Source: Bacteroidales bacterium (lineage in GTDB: Bacteria > Bacteroidota > Bacteroidia > Bacteroidales > ML635J-15). From it: a stretch of DNA of 5,519 nucleotides. Every line of letters begins with the position of its first letter. Positions within the stretch are counted from its first letter, which is position 1. The notes under the pieces were generated by a model that worked only from the letters and a program-made list of their open reading frames with translations, did not search any database and was not told where the DNA came from. Below are positions 1-5,519 of this stretch, in pieces. Position numbers and translations under genes: made by a program. Location of the stretch: NCBI GenBank assembly GCA_028697515.1, contig JAQVEY010000187.1:1-5519 (forward strand), given 5' to 3'.

Positions 1-4
1 ATTG

Positions 5-10
5 ACTTGT
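5..10 (+). repeat. Candidate left terminal inverted repeat core (ACTTGT)
   Basis: ACTTGT here matches the reverse complement of ACAAGT at 990-995, on the other side of the transposase gene. Only six contiguous bases match. A further loose similarity (CATAAATG at 12-19 against CATAAAATG on the opposite strand at the right end) needs a gap. In such AT-rich DNA this could be chance, so it is only a candidate terminus. Confidence 0.3.
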
Positions 11-46
11 GCATAAATGCTTGAAATTACAAATAATCCTATTGAA

Positions 47-943
47 TTAGGCATTTATTGAATATAATTTTTGAGGAAATGGATCTGCCTTAACCATCCT
101 TAATAGAAGATTGTCGAAAATAGTTTCTTTCATGTGACATCTATTGAAACGATAGCAATACTCGTCAATGTATCGTTGCAGGTAATTTACATTGTGATGC
201 ATCCCTCGTAGCCAGCCTTTGAAACCCATTATTATTCTATGCAGATCTGGGAAGTTTTCACCCTTTCTACCTGATTTTACTTGGCTCAGATGAATAAAGT
301 CTTTCTTTAGTGGAGTATAGCCCAGCCACTCATCTGTTTTTATATTGGCATCTGTTTGAATAACGTCTTTCATAAATTCGCCCAATTCTTTGGCACTGCT
401 TTTTTTGATGACTTTCCCATAGACTCTGCTAACCCCTTTCCCTTTTCGTTCAATTGCAAACACTACCAATTTCTTCTTACCATTTTGACGACCACGAACC
501 CCTTCTTCCTGACCACCCACAACGGTTTCATCAACCTCTGAATTCCCAGTTATTTTAAAGTTACCGCTACTTTTCATGCCACGCATCACTTTCTGCTTAA
601 AACTCCAACATGTTTTTTGTCGCAATCCAAGTTTGCGACTTAACTCTGTACTTGAAATGCCTTTCTTATTTGTGCTTACATAGTAAACAATGTAAAATGC
701 CTTTAATATCGAAAACTTTGTTTTGTGAAACAATGTGCGACGAGTTGGTGAATCAAGATGATTGCATTTTGTACACTGACGGTCAAACTCTTTTACTCCC
801 TTACAGTACTTGGTGTTCCCGCATTTTGGACAAACATACCCATTTTGCCACTTCAAATCAGCTAAATAAGACATACATGACCTTTCATCAGGAAATCTTT
901 CCTGAAAATCAAAAATAGTCATGCTTTTAAACTTTTGCTCCAT
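47..943 (-). CDS. IS1595-family (ISXO2-like) transposase
   Basis: This 298-residue transposase would catalyse cut-and-paste or replicative movement of its own element. Its layout is that of IS1595 enzymes. An N-terminal segment (FPDERSCMSYL, about 17-27) leads into a zinc ribbon with CxxC pairs at C38/C41 and C57/C60. A helix-turn-helix-like stretch follows (about 90-120, containing KKGISSTELSRKLG and QKTCW). The DDE/DDN-type catalytic core runs from about 133 to 268. D138 in EVDETVVGG and D204 in KTDEWLGY are the first two catalytic aspartates. The third position should lie in HRIIMGFKGWLRG (235-247); there I see G240 followed by FK, where I recall related proteins carrying Asn or Glu, so activity is open to doubt. 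The C-terminal LQRYIDEYCYRFNR signature is intact. No frameshift or internal stop is seen. The start at 943 has AAGG a few bases upstream; M8 at 922 is an alternative. Confidence 0.93.
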   Translation of the reverse strand: MEQKFKSMTIFDFQERFPDERSCMSYLADLKWQNGYVCPKCGNTKYCKGVKEFDRQCTKCNHLDSPTRRTLFHKTKFSILKAFYIVYYVSTNKKGISSTELSRKLGLRQKTCWSFKQKVMRGMKSSGNFKITGNSEVDETVVGGQEEGVRGRQNGKKKLVVFAIERKGKGVSRVYGKVIKKSSAKELGEFMKDVIQTDANIKTDEWLGYTPLKKDFIHLSQVKSGRKGENFPDLHRIIMGFKGWLRGMHHNVNYLQRYIDEYCYRFNRCHMKETIFDNLLLRMVKADPFPQKLYSINA

Positions 944-983
944 ACCTTAAATTATTATTTCCCAATATTACTACATTTTATGT

Positions 984-1016
984 TATTAAACAAGTGCCTT
1001 GTTCAATAGTTTAATA
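984..1016. repeat. Two nested, mutually exclusive inverted repeats at the IS/P-loop gene junction
   Basis: TATTAAAC (984-991) and GTTTAATA (1009-1016) form a perfect 8-base inverted repeat with a 17-base loop. Inside it, AACAAG (989-994) and CTTGTT (998-1003) form a perfect 6-base stem with the 3-base loop TGC. The two stems share 989-991, so they cannot form together. On the minus strand the inner stem is followed by TTTAAT, so it might act as a weak terminator for the P-loop gene, whose stop codon (1003-1005) overlaps it. It may instead be only a by-product of the IS end abutting its target. Confidence 0.4.
990..995 (-). repeat. Candidate right terminal inverted repeat core
   Basis: Read on the minus strand this is ACTTGT, preceded by GGC (996-998). 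It is the partner of ACTTGT at 5-10. A GG-starting tip is common for IS1595-family elements, which would put the right boundary of the element at about 998, only a few bases from the stop codon of the neighbouring P-loop gene. Confidence 0.35.
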
Positions 1017-1374
1017 TTCCCTCATTATAAAAGAGTGCTTTTTCATTTGGATCAGAAAACCCCGGGTTTAACCATTGTACATATAAATCATAATTTTTTT
1101 TATAAAAATATTCAAAATTAGACTTAACATCTTTATGGTATAGAAATGAACTTAATACTATTTGAGGATCATTATCTGGTAAGATATATTCCAAACTCGT
1201 TTTTCTTTCTAATGCAGATTCGTTTATTAAAAAAACAGGAATTTTAATTCCATTAATTTCCAATTTTCTTAGGTTTTTGCCAGTATGTACATTTCTACCA
1301 AATAATGAACTCCATGTTGTTGATTTTCCAGAGCCTTGATTACCTATAACTCCAATAAGCAATTTTGTATTCAT
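1003..1374 (-). CDS. Small P-loop NTPase-like protein, function unknown, possibly truncated
   Basis: The 123-residue product begins MNTKLLIGVIGNQGSGKSTT. A beta-strand leads directly into a textbook Walker A motif, GNQGSGKST (11-19), so nucleotide binding is likely. Later features are a hydrophobic strand IPVFLINES (45-53) that could hold a Walker B-like site, a second strand PQIVLSSFLY (70-79), and a distinctive YVQWLNPGFSDPN stretch (98-110). I do not recognise the family. At 123 residues it is short for a P-loop domain, and it stops abruptly at GILNY, with its TGA only a few bases from the likely IS boundary. It may be a fragment, although if the IS tip is at 998 the TGA belongs to the original gene. 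The start at 1374 is chosen over an upstream in-frame ATG at 1401 because the protein then opens directly into the P-loop strand and the extra nine residues (MYFYKKFKT) look non-coding. No Shine-Dalgarno site is seen. It lies 85 bases downstream of the OstA-like gene in the same direction; a very AT-rich gap could hold its own promoter. Confidence 0.7.
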   Translation of the reverse strand: MNTKLLIGVIGNQGSGKSTTWSSLFGRNVHTGKNLRKLEINGIKIPVFLINESALERKTSLEYILPDNDPQIVLSSFLYHKDVKSNFEYFYKKNYDLYVQWLNPGFSDPNEKALFYNEGILNY

Positions 1375-1459
1375 GGTTTTGAATTTTTTATAAAAATACA
1401 AAAATCTTACAAATAATATTAATCAAAACTTAAATAATTACACAATAAAATATTTATTA

Positions 1460-3013
1460 TTATTGTTCAAGGTCGTTTACTATTTTTATATCTTCCCAAA
1501 AGAACACATCGGTTTTTGATTTTGGTCGATAGTCATCAAGCCAATTAAAACCTTTCAATAATGTTTTTTCATATTTTATTTGTTCTATAGGGATTGTTTC
1601 GCCATCCGGTTTATCATAAAACCAGATATTTTCAATTTTATCGTCTTTAAAGAAAATAGTCATATTGTTGCTTACTACCTTATTCATAGCAACTATTTCA
1701 TCGGTATCTTCATCAACAATAAAATAAACGGTCTGACAATCGTTAAACAAATCAATCTTTTCGATCTTTTTCTCTTTCAAGTAACCTGTAATCTTTCTAC
1801 CTTTCATTTGATTAAAATGAAGCGAATCGTATCTTTCAACAGAAAAAGCATTACCATTTAAATAAAATCTTTCTGGGTTTTTATTTACAAAATGTACTTC
1901 TATATGATCTGCTGTTATCTGATTTTTTTCGGACCAAACAATAGGATTGAAAAACATATGGGCAACAGAATCTTTTGAATAAAAAACCAGTGAATCGCAT
2001 CTTGCCTGAAGGTCAGATTTATAAACCTGTACTTTATAAAAAGCCCTTATTAATTTAAAATCAGAAGTATCAACAGAAATATAAACCGTATCAGAATGTA
2101 AGAATATGCTATCCCCGTCTGTTACATAAATTACAAAAGTGCTGTCAGTAAGCATAGCATTACGAGGATTCTCAAAATAGTATCCATAATTACCATAAGC
2201 ATTCAGATTCTCGACTGTATCTAAAACCGACACATTTTTGAATGCTTCACCGTATCTAATTTTGCGATCATAATATAAGCTATCGCCTTTTAAATAATTT
2301 GAACCCGATCTTAGCCATGCATTCTCCGAAAAAGCGGCTTCGTCAGTTTCTGTATTATAATTACCGTTTTCACAATAAATATAGTTTGAGTCTGAAATAA
2401 TTTGAGTTGGACCGTAAAAATACGAAATAGCAGATTCGGTATTATATTTTAAGGTGTCTGAAAAAATATCATACTGAGGATTACGAAGTACTACAGTATC
2501 AACAGCATAATAATCTTTTAATTTAGTATAATAGTATCCACGTCTACTTGTAAGCCTGTTATCACCATCAAAGATTTTTCCACCTTCGAAATAATAGGCC
2601 ATGTCTTGATTTCTGTCGTAGTCTAAAGAATCTGTTACTAAGAAAGATTTGTTGTGTTTTAACACAACTGAATCACGCATTTTTGCAATTTTATTATTTC
2701 CATCATATTCAAGGTACTTACCAACCAACAGAATAGTATCGCCTTGTTTAATTCTAACATTATTATAGGCTTGAATTGTATTTGAATTGTCAAAAAACCA
2801 AGCAGAATCGCAAAACATATATGCCTCTTCGTGCCTAAAAACTACATCTCCTAATAATCTCTTTGCTTTCACACCCGTAGATTCGTCATATTCCAGACTA
2901 TTAGCATGAAGTATTTCCACTTTTTTAGTTTGTTCATTCTGTGCCAGAGCAATTGCCCCGGAAATAATCATAATTATGAAAATCAAAAATATTTTTACTG
3001 ATATAAAGTTCAT
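1460..3013 (-). CDS. OstA/LptA-like exported protein, predicted lipopolysaccharide transport
   Basis: The 517-residue protein has a clear signal peptide: a short basic start, the hydrophobic segment IFLIFIIMIISGAIALA, and a likely signal peptidase I site after A24 (ALA-Q). The mature part consists of repeated beta-strand units typical of the OstA (LptA / N-terminal LptD) fold, built around Asp-Ser-Leu-x-Tyr-Asp motifs: NSLEYDE (38-44), KYLEYDG (99-105), DSLDYDR (128-134), DTLKYN (186-191), DSLYYDR (244-250), DSLVFYS (340-346). The opening VEILHANSLEYDE and LLGDVVFRHEEAYMFCDSA match the way Bacteroidota OstA-like proteins begin. In the known family such proteins bind LPS and form a periplasmic bridge or the N-terminal part of the outer-membrane translocon. 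No beta-barrel of LptD size follows, so an LptA-like or stand-alone periplasmic role is inferred. Its ATG follows the TAA of the MoxR gene with no spacer and without a Shine-Dalgarno site, which implies translational coupling. No convincing terminator follows; only a weak AT-only stem overlaps the stop codon. Confidence 0.88.
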   Translation of the reverse strand: MNFISVKIFLIFIIMIISGAIALAQNEQTKKVEILHANSLEYDESTGVKAKRLLGDVVFRHEEAYMFCDSAWFFDNSNTIQAYNNVRIKQGDTILLVGKYLEYDGNNKIAKMRDSVVLKHNKSFLVTDSLDYDRNQDMAYYFEGGKIFDGDNRLTSRRGYYYTKLKDYYAVDTVVLRNPQYDIFSDTLKYNTESAISYFYGPTQIISDSNYIYCENGNYNTETDEAAFSENAWLRSGSNYLKGDSLYYDRKIRYGEAFKNVSVLDTVENLNAYGNYGYYFENPRNAMLTDSTFVIYVTDGDSIFLHSDTVYISVDTSDFKLIRAFYKVQVYKSDLQARCDSLVFYSKDSVAHMFFNPIVWSEKNQITADHIEVHFVNKNPERFYLNGNAFSVERYDSLHFNQMKGRKITGYLKEKKIEKIDLFNDCQTVYFIVDEDTDEIVAMNKVVSNNMTIFFKDDKIENIWFYDKPDGETIPIEQIKYEKTLLKGFNWLDDYRPKSKTDVFFWEDIKIVNDLEQ

Positions 3014-3991
3014 TTATGATTTTAATAATTCGTCAATAATATCATCTATACTAATGCCGTCTGCTTCTGCTTTGTAATTTTTTATTAAACGATGTCTTAA
3101 AATAATTTTTGCAACAGCTTTAACGTCTTCAATATCAGGAGAATATTTTCCACTAAGTATAGCATGCGTTTTTGCTCCAATTACAAGAAATTGTGAGGCA
3201 CGAGGACCTGCTCCCCAATGCAGATATTTTTTAGTTATTTCTGGAGCGAATTCTGAGTCCGCTCTAGTTTTATTAACTAATTTTACAGCGTATTCCAAAA
3301 CATTATCATTTATAGGAACTTTTCTAATCAATCCTTGAAAAAATACGATTTCTTCGGAAGAAAGAACTTGCTTAAGATCAAATTCCTTGTCAATAGTAGT
3401 ATTTTTAACAACAGTAAGTTCGTCTTTATAACTAGGGTAATCAACAATAATATTAAACATAAATCTATCAAGCTGTGCTTCTGGCAATGGATATGTACCT
3501 TCTTGCTCAATTGGATTCTGAGTTGCCATAACAAAAAACGGTTCATCGAGTCTATACTCTATTCCTGCTGCTGTAACTGACCTTTCTTGCATTGCTTCAA
3601 GCAAAGCTGCCTGAGTTTTAGGAGGGGTTCGGTTAATCTCATCAGCAAGGATAAAATTAGCAAAAATCGGCCCTTTTACAAATTTGAATTGTCTGTCTTC
3701 AGCAAGAATTTCTGTACCTATTATATCAGACGGCATGAGATCTGGAGTGAATTGAATTCTTTTATTCTTCAAACCTAACACTTCTGCAATTGTAGTAACC
3801 AATAATGTTTTAGCTAATCCTGGGACACCAATAAGTAAACAATGCCCTCTGCTAAATATTGAAATAACGACTTCTTTTACAACCTGATCTTGACCATAAA
3901 TCTTTTTATTTATTTCACTAACCAAATCCGAATATTTGCTACGTAATGCATCTATCGCCTCTACATTATCTTTGTACTTTATCATTTCCAT
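3014..3991 (-). CDS. MoxR-family AAA+ ATPase
   Basis: This 325-residue protein has the full MoxR (AAA_3 plus lid) architecture. The Walker A motif is GVPGLAKT (55-62), Walker B is FILADEIN (113-120, with D117 and E118), sensor 1 is ATQNP (156-160, N159), the arginine-finger region is LPEAQLDRF (169-177, R176), and sensor 2 is GAGPRASQF (260-268, R264). The length is normal for the family. MoxR ATPases are cytoplasmic chaperone-like enzymes that use ATP to mature or activate partner proteins, often with von Willebrand A-domain or DUF58 proteins encoded beside them. No such partner is visible here; the only co-transcribed neighbour is the OstA-like protein, which abuts it directly. That suggests, but does not prove, a link to envelope biogenesis. 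The start at 3991 is supported by a -7 promoter box about 25 bases upstream; the ATG at 3985 is an alternative giving a protein two residues shorter. There is no strong Shine-Dalgarno sequence. Confidence 0.95.
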   Translation of the reverse strand: MEMIKYKDNVEAIDALRSKYSDLVSEINKKIYGQDQVVKEVVISIFSRGHCLLIGVPGLAKTLLVTTIAEVLGLKNKRIQFTPDLMPSDIIGTEILAEDRQFKFVKGPIFANFILADEINRTPPKTQAALLEAMQERSVTAAGIEYRLDEPFFVMATQNPIEQEGTYPLPEAQLDRFMFNIIVDYPSYKDELTVVKNTTIDKEFDLKQVLSSEEIVFFQGLIRKVPINDNVLEYAVKLVNKTRADSEFAPEITKKYLHWGAGPRASQFLVIGAKTHAILSGKYSPDIEDVKAVAKIILRHRLIKNYKAEADGISIDDIIDELLKS

Positions 3992-4016
3992 CTTTATTAT
4001 TCATTTTTTCAACGAA

Positions 4017-4046
4017 CAAAGTTAATTATTATTGTAACATCAGAAA
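4017..4046 (-). promoter_or_regulatory. Predicted Bacteroidota-type promoter for the moxR-ostA operon
   Basis: On the minus strand, TAACTTTG (4017-4024) is an exact match to the Bacteroidota -7 consensus TAnnTTTG. Eighteen bases further upstream is TTTC (4043-4046), a one-mismatch version of the -33 TTTG. Transcription would begin near 4010, giving a leader of roughly 20 bases before the ATG at 3991. The -7 box is the strong part; the -33 box is weak. Confidence 0.6.
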
Positions 4047-4082
4047 GTATACAAATTATAAATTAATGTCAGTTTGATTTTG

Positions 4083-4107
4083 TGACAATTCTCTCTATTT
4101 GACAATT
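4083..4107 (+). repeat. Direct repeat TGACAATT in the divergent promoter region
   Basis: TGACAATT occurs at 4083-4090 and again at 4100-4107, 17 bases apart start to start. The match extends loosely to TGTGACAATT and TTTGACAATT. The pair lies between the two divergent -7 boxes, upstream of both promoters, where an activator or repressor site would be expected. A bacterial sigma70-like TTGACA is embedded at 4099-4104 but lacks a suitably spaced -10 box. Confidence 0.35.
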
Positions 4108-4147
4108 ATTTTAAAACTAGGAAAACACTAGCTAATAAAAAATATTG

Positions 4148-4155
4148 TATTTTTG
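4148..4155 (+). promoter_or_regulatory. Predicted Bacteroidota -7 promoter box for the DUF4293 gene
   Basis: TATTTTTG matches the Bacteroidota -7 consensus TAnnTTTG exactly and ends 17 bases before the ATG at 4173, implying a short leader. No TTTG is found at the expected -33 distance; that position instead falls in a spaced pair of ACTAG sequences (4116-4120 and 4127-4131). The call rests on the -7 box and its position. Confidence 0.5.
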
Positions 4156-4172
4156 CTTCCAAATTTAAGAAT

Positions 4173-4637
4173 ATGATACAAAGAATACAAAGTCTTTACC
4201 TACTGATAAGTCTTATTTGCACAGGATTATTTTACTTTTTACCTTTTGGTACTGTAATTACAACGGATAATGTTGTGTTGCCTATAATTGTTACAGGAGT
4301 AGAATATCTTAAAAACGGGGAAACTTTAATTTACTCGTTATTACCATTACTAATTATGATGAGCCTTATTAATCTGGTTACTTTAACAAGCATATTTCTA
4401 TATAAAAAGAGAATGCTTCAAATTAGATTGAATGTTTTCAATATCATTGTTCAGCTAGGTAGTATAGCTATGATGTTTTATTATCTTTCGAGTGCAGCTA
4501 AACAAATTGGAGTTGATTATTCCACAAAAATACTTATTGTTTTGCCAATAGTTTCTGCAATATTAACATTTCTAGCAATAAGGGCTATAGCAAAAGATGA
4601 AGCTTTGGTAAGATCAATCAGTCGACTCAGGAAGTAA
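4173..4637 (+). CDS. DUF4293 family integral membrane protein
   Basis: The 154-residue protein is nearly all membrane-embedded, with four predicted transmembrane helices at about 6-25, 52-77, 84-104 and 118-140. The first loop (26-51) is longer and likely faces the periplasm; the basic KKRMLQIRLN segment (78-87) between helices 2 and 3 would be cytoplasmic. The opening MIQRIQSLYLL and the ending KDEALVRSISRLRK are the hallmarks by which I recognise DUF4293, a small membrane protein family of Bacteroidota with no known function. In genomes I recall, it often sits near the transcription terminator gene rho, which is not in this window. It is transcribed divergently from the moxR operon. Its last 24 bases overlap the 3' end of the convergent rmuC-like gene; because the C-terminal motif is of the family type, the overlap looks native rather than caused by a lost stop codon. 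No Shine-Dalgarno site is evident. Confidence 0.88.
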   Translation: MIQRIQSLYLLISLICTGLFYFLPFGTVITTDNVVLPIIVTGVEYLKNGETLIYSLLPLLIMMSLINLVTLTSIFLYKKRMLQIRLNVFNIIVQLGSIAMMFYYLSSAAKQIGVDYSTKILIVLPIVSAILTFLAIRAIAKDEALVRSISRLRK

Positions 4638-5519
4638 GTCAATATCGTCTGAATCACTTTGGTTCAACATATCTTTTGATAATGCTTTGGTAGTTTTTGC
4701 CCCTAGTCTCTTTAAATCTTCTGTTTGTTTAACAAGATTACCTGAACCTGTTGACAGTTTTGACATTGCAGATTCATATTCTTTGCCGGCTTTTTCAATT
4801 GCAACACCTATCCTATTCATATCTTCGACAAATCCTACAAATTTTTCGTATAGCTTACCTCCTCTTTCGGCGATAAGTAAAGCATTCTGTGTTTGCTTGG
4901 TTTGTTTCCAAATTGCATTTACAGTCATCAAAGTAGCGATTAAAGTTGAAGGACTTACAATTACGATTCGTTTATCCCATGCCTCATTAAAAATAGTATT
5001 ATCATTTGATACGGCAACTGCCAGAGATGCTTCGACAGGAATAAACATCAACAAGTATTCGGGAGTTGTAAGACCCAAATTAGATATATAATCTTTACCT
5101 GCTAATTCTTTTATATGATTCCTAACAGATTGAATATGTTCCTTAATATATAAAGACCTATCATCTTCGTTGTCAGCACTTACATATTTTTCGTAGGCCA
5201 CTAATGAAACTTTGGCATCAATAATAATATGTTTTTCTTCGGGTAAGTAAATAACAGCATCGGGTCTTAATCTACGCCCATCTTCAATTGTAAAGGAATC
5301 CTGTGTTTTATATTGTTCTCCTTTTTCAAGACCAGATGATTCTAGTATTTTTTCCAAAATCATCTCACCCCATCTACCTTGTTTTTGAGAATCCCCTTTC
5401 AATGCTTTTGTAAGATTAGTTGCATCTTCCCTCAATTGAAGGTTCATTTCCTGAATGTGCTTTAATTCTGTCCCTAATTCAGACCTTTCTTTCAATCCTT
5501 TTTCATAGGTTTGTTTTAC
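4614..5519 (-). CDS. rmuC: RmuC family protein, N-terminus outside the window
   Basis: The reading frame stays open to the right edge, so the gene is partial; 301 C-terminal residues are visible. RmuC proteins are usually 400-500 residues, with an N-terminal membrane anchor and a long coiled coil; the missing part should be these. The visible start is charged and heptad-like (about residues 1-40), the end of that coil. The RmuC domain then follows: QGRWGEMILEKIL (about 47-59), a PD-(D/E)XK-type nuclease core with RPDAVIYL (D87) and IIDAKVS (D101, K103), the PEYLLMFIPVEASLAVAV strand-helix (about 153-170) and VSPSTLIATL (about 188-197). A second helical, coiled segment and an acidic tail (DSDDIDLLPE) end the protein. 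In E. coli, RmuC limits recombination at inverted repeats; the putative nuclease activity is inferred from the fold. The TTG at 5493-5495 is an internal Leu codon, not a start. Its end overlaps the convergent DUF4293 gene by 24 bases, leaving no room for a conventional intergenic terminator. Confidence 0.93.
   Translation of the reverse strand, partial: VKQTYEKGLKERSELGTELKHIQEMNLQLREDATNLTKALKGDSQKQGRWGEMILEKILESSGLEKGEQYKTQDSFTIEDGRRLRPDAVIYLPEEKHIIIDAKVSLVAYEKYVSADNEDDRSLYIKEHIQSVRNHIKELAGKDYISNLGLTTPEYLLMFIPVEASLAVAVSNDNTIFNEAWDKRIVIVSPSTLIATLMTVNAIWKQTKQTQNALLIAERGGKLYEKFVGFVEDMNRIGVAIEKAGKEYESAMSKLSTGSGNLVKQTEDLKRLGAKTTKALSKDMLNQSDSDDIDLLPESTD

Larger units (their letters stand above)
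1..998 (-). mobile_element. IS1595-family (ISXO2-like) insertion sequence, approximate limits
   Basis: The element is defined by its single transposase gene, which fills most of it. A size of about 1 kb fits a single-gene IS1595-family element. The ends are uncertain. The only shared terminal signal I find is ACTTGT at 5-10 and its inverse ACAAGT at 990-995; outward from there the right end reads GGC while the left end reads TTG, so the terminal repeats are imperfect at best. If the right tip is at 998, an 8-base target duplication, as is usual for this family, would be TTGTTCAA at 999-1006. The left copy would lie just outside the window, with only its last base (a, position 1) visible. By eye the element looks less AT-rich than the flanking gene to its right, consistent with acquisition. 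The presence of an IS is secure; its exact borders are not. Confidence 0.6.

Noticed and set aside
356..918. Plus-strand reading frames of 61 and 102 residues opposite the transposase gene
   Set aside because: They are antisense to a well-supported transposase, have no recognisable motifs and no promoter or ribosome site of their own.
1443..1465. CAATAA...TTATTG stem overlapping the OstA-like stop codon as a terminator
   Set aside because: The stem is made almost only of A and T with a single C-G pair, so it would be unstable, and such stems are common by chance in this composition.
3328..3778. Short frames on both strands within the MoxR gene
   Set aside because: The MoxR frame contains Walker B, sensor and arginine-finger motifs across this segment; the others are shadows.
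3965..4003. Possible 12-codon leader peptide starting upstream of and overlapping the MoxR start (minus strand)
   Set aside because: It is very short, AT-rich and without a ribosome site or attenuator-like hairpin; chance ATGs are expected here.
4099..4104. TTGACA as a classical sigma70 -35 box
   Set aside because: No TATAAT-like -10 box follows at 16-18 bases, and the organism appears to use the Bacteroidota -33/-7 promoter type.
4687..5091. 134-residue plus-strand reading frame inside the RmuC gene
   Set aside because: The minus-strand frame encodes clear RmuC motifs throughout; the plus-strand product is low-complexity and resembles nothing known.
1..5519. CRISPR array, tRNA/rRNA gene, defence island or other novel multi-gene system
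   Set aside because: No spaced repeats, RNA-gene signatures or defence-type domain combinations are visible; the genes are housekeeping or envelope genes plus one IS.

Overview
The window looks like ordinary chromosomal DNA of an AT-rich member of the Bacteroidota. Three things support this: an OstA-like LPS-transport protein of the Bacteroidota type, a DUF4293 membrane protein (a family I know almost only from this phylum), and two upstream sequences matching the Bacteroidota sigma-factor -7 box TAnnTTTG, with no clear Shine-Dalgarno sites. I cannot place it to order or genus.

Layout, left to right. Positions 1 to about 998 hold an IS1595-family (ISXO2-like) insertion sequence with one minus-strand transposase; its left end lies at or just outside the window edge. 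Directly beside it, 1003-1374 (minus) is a small P-loop protein of unknown function whose C-terminus ends within a few bases of the likely IS boundary. Next is a minus-strand pair transcribed from about 4010 downward: a MoxR-type AAA+ ATPase (3014-3991), whose stop codon is followed with no spacer by the ATG of an OstA/LptA-like exported protein (1460-3013). A 181-base divergent promoter region (3992-4172) separates this operon from a plus-strand DUF4293 four-helix membrane protein (4173-4637). That gene converges on, and overlaps by 24 bases, an RmuC-family gene (minus, 4614 to beyond the right edge) that lacks its N-terminus here.

The core genes concern envelope biogenesis (OstA-like, probably with MoxR as a partner ATPase) and DNA maintenance (RmuC); the IS is the only clearly mobile part. 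I found no CRISPR array, RNA gene, defence island or evident new multi-gene system. The points most worth a second look are the IS/P-loop junction, the non-canonical third catalytic position in the transposase, the zero-spacer MoxR-OstA coupling and the 24-base tail-to-tail overlap. There is no stretch over 300 bases without a gene.
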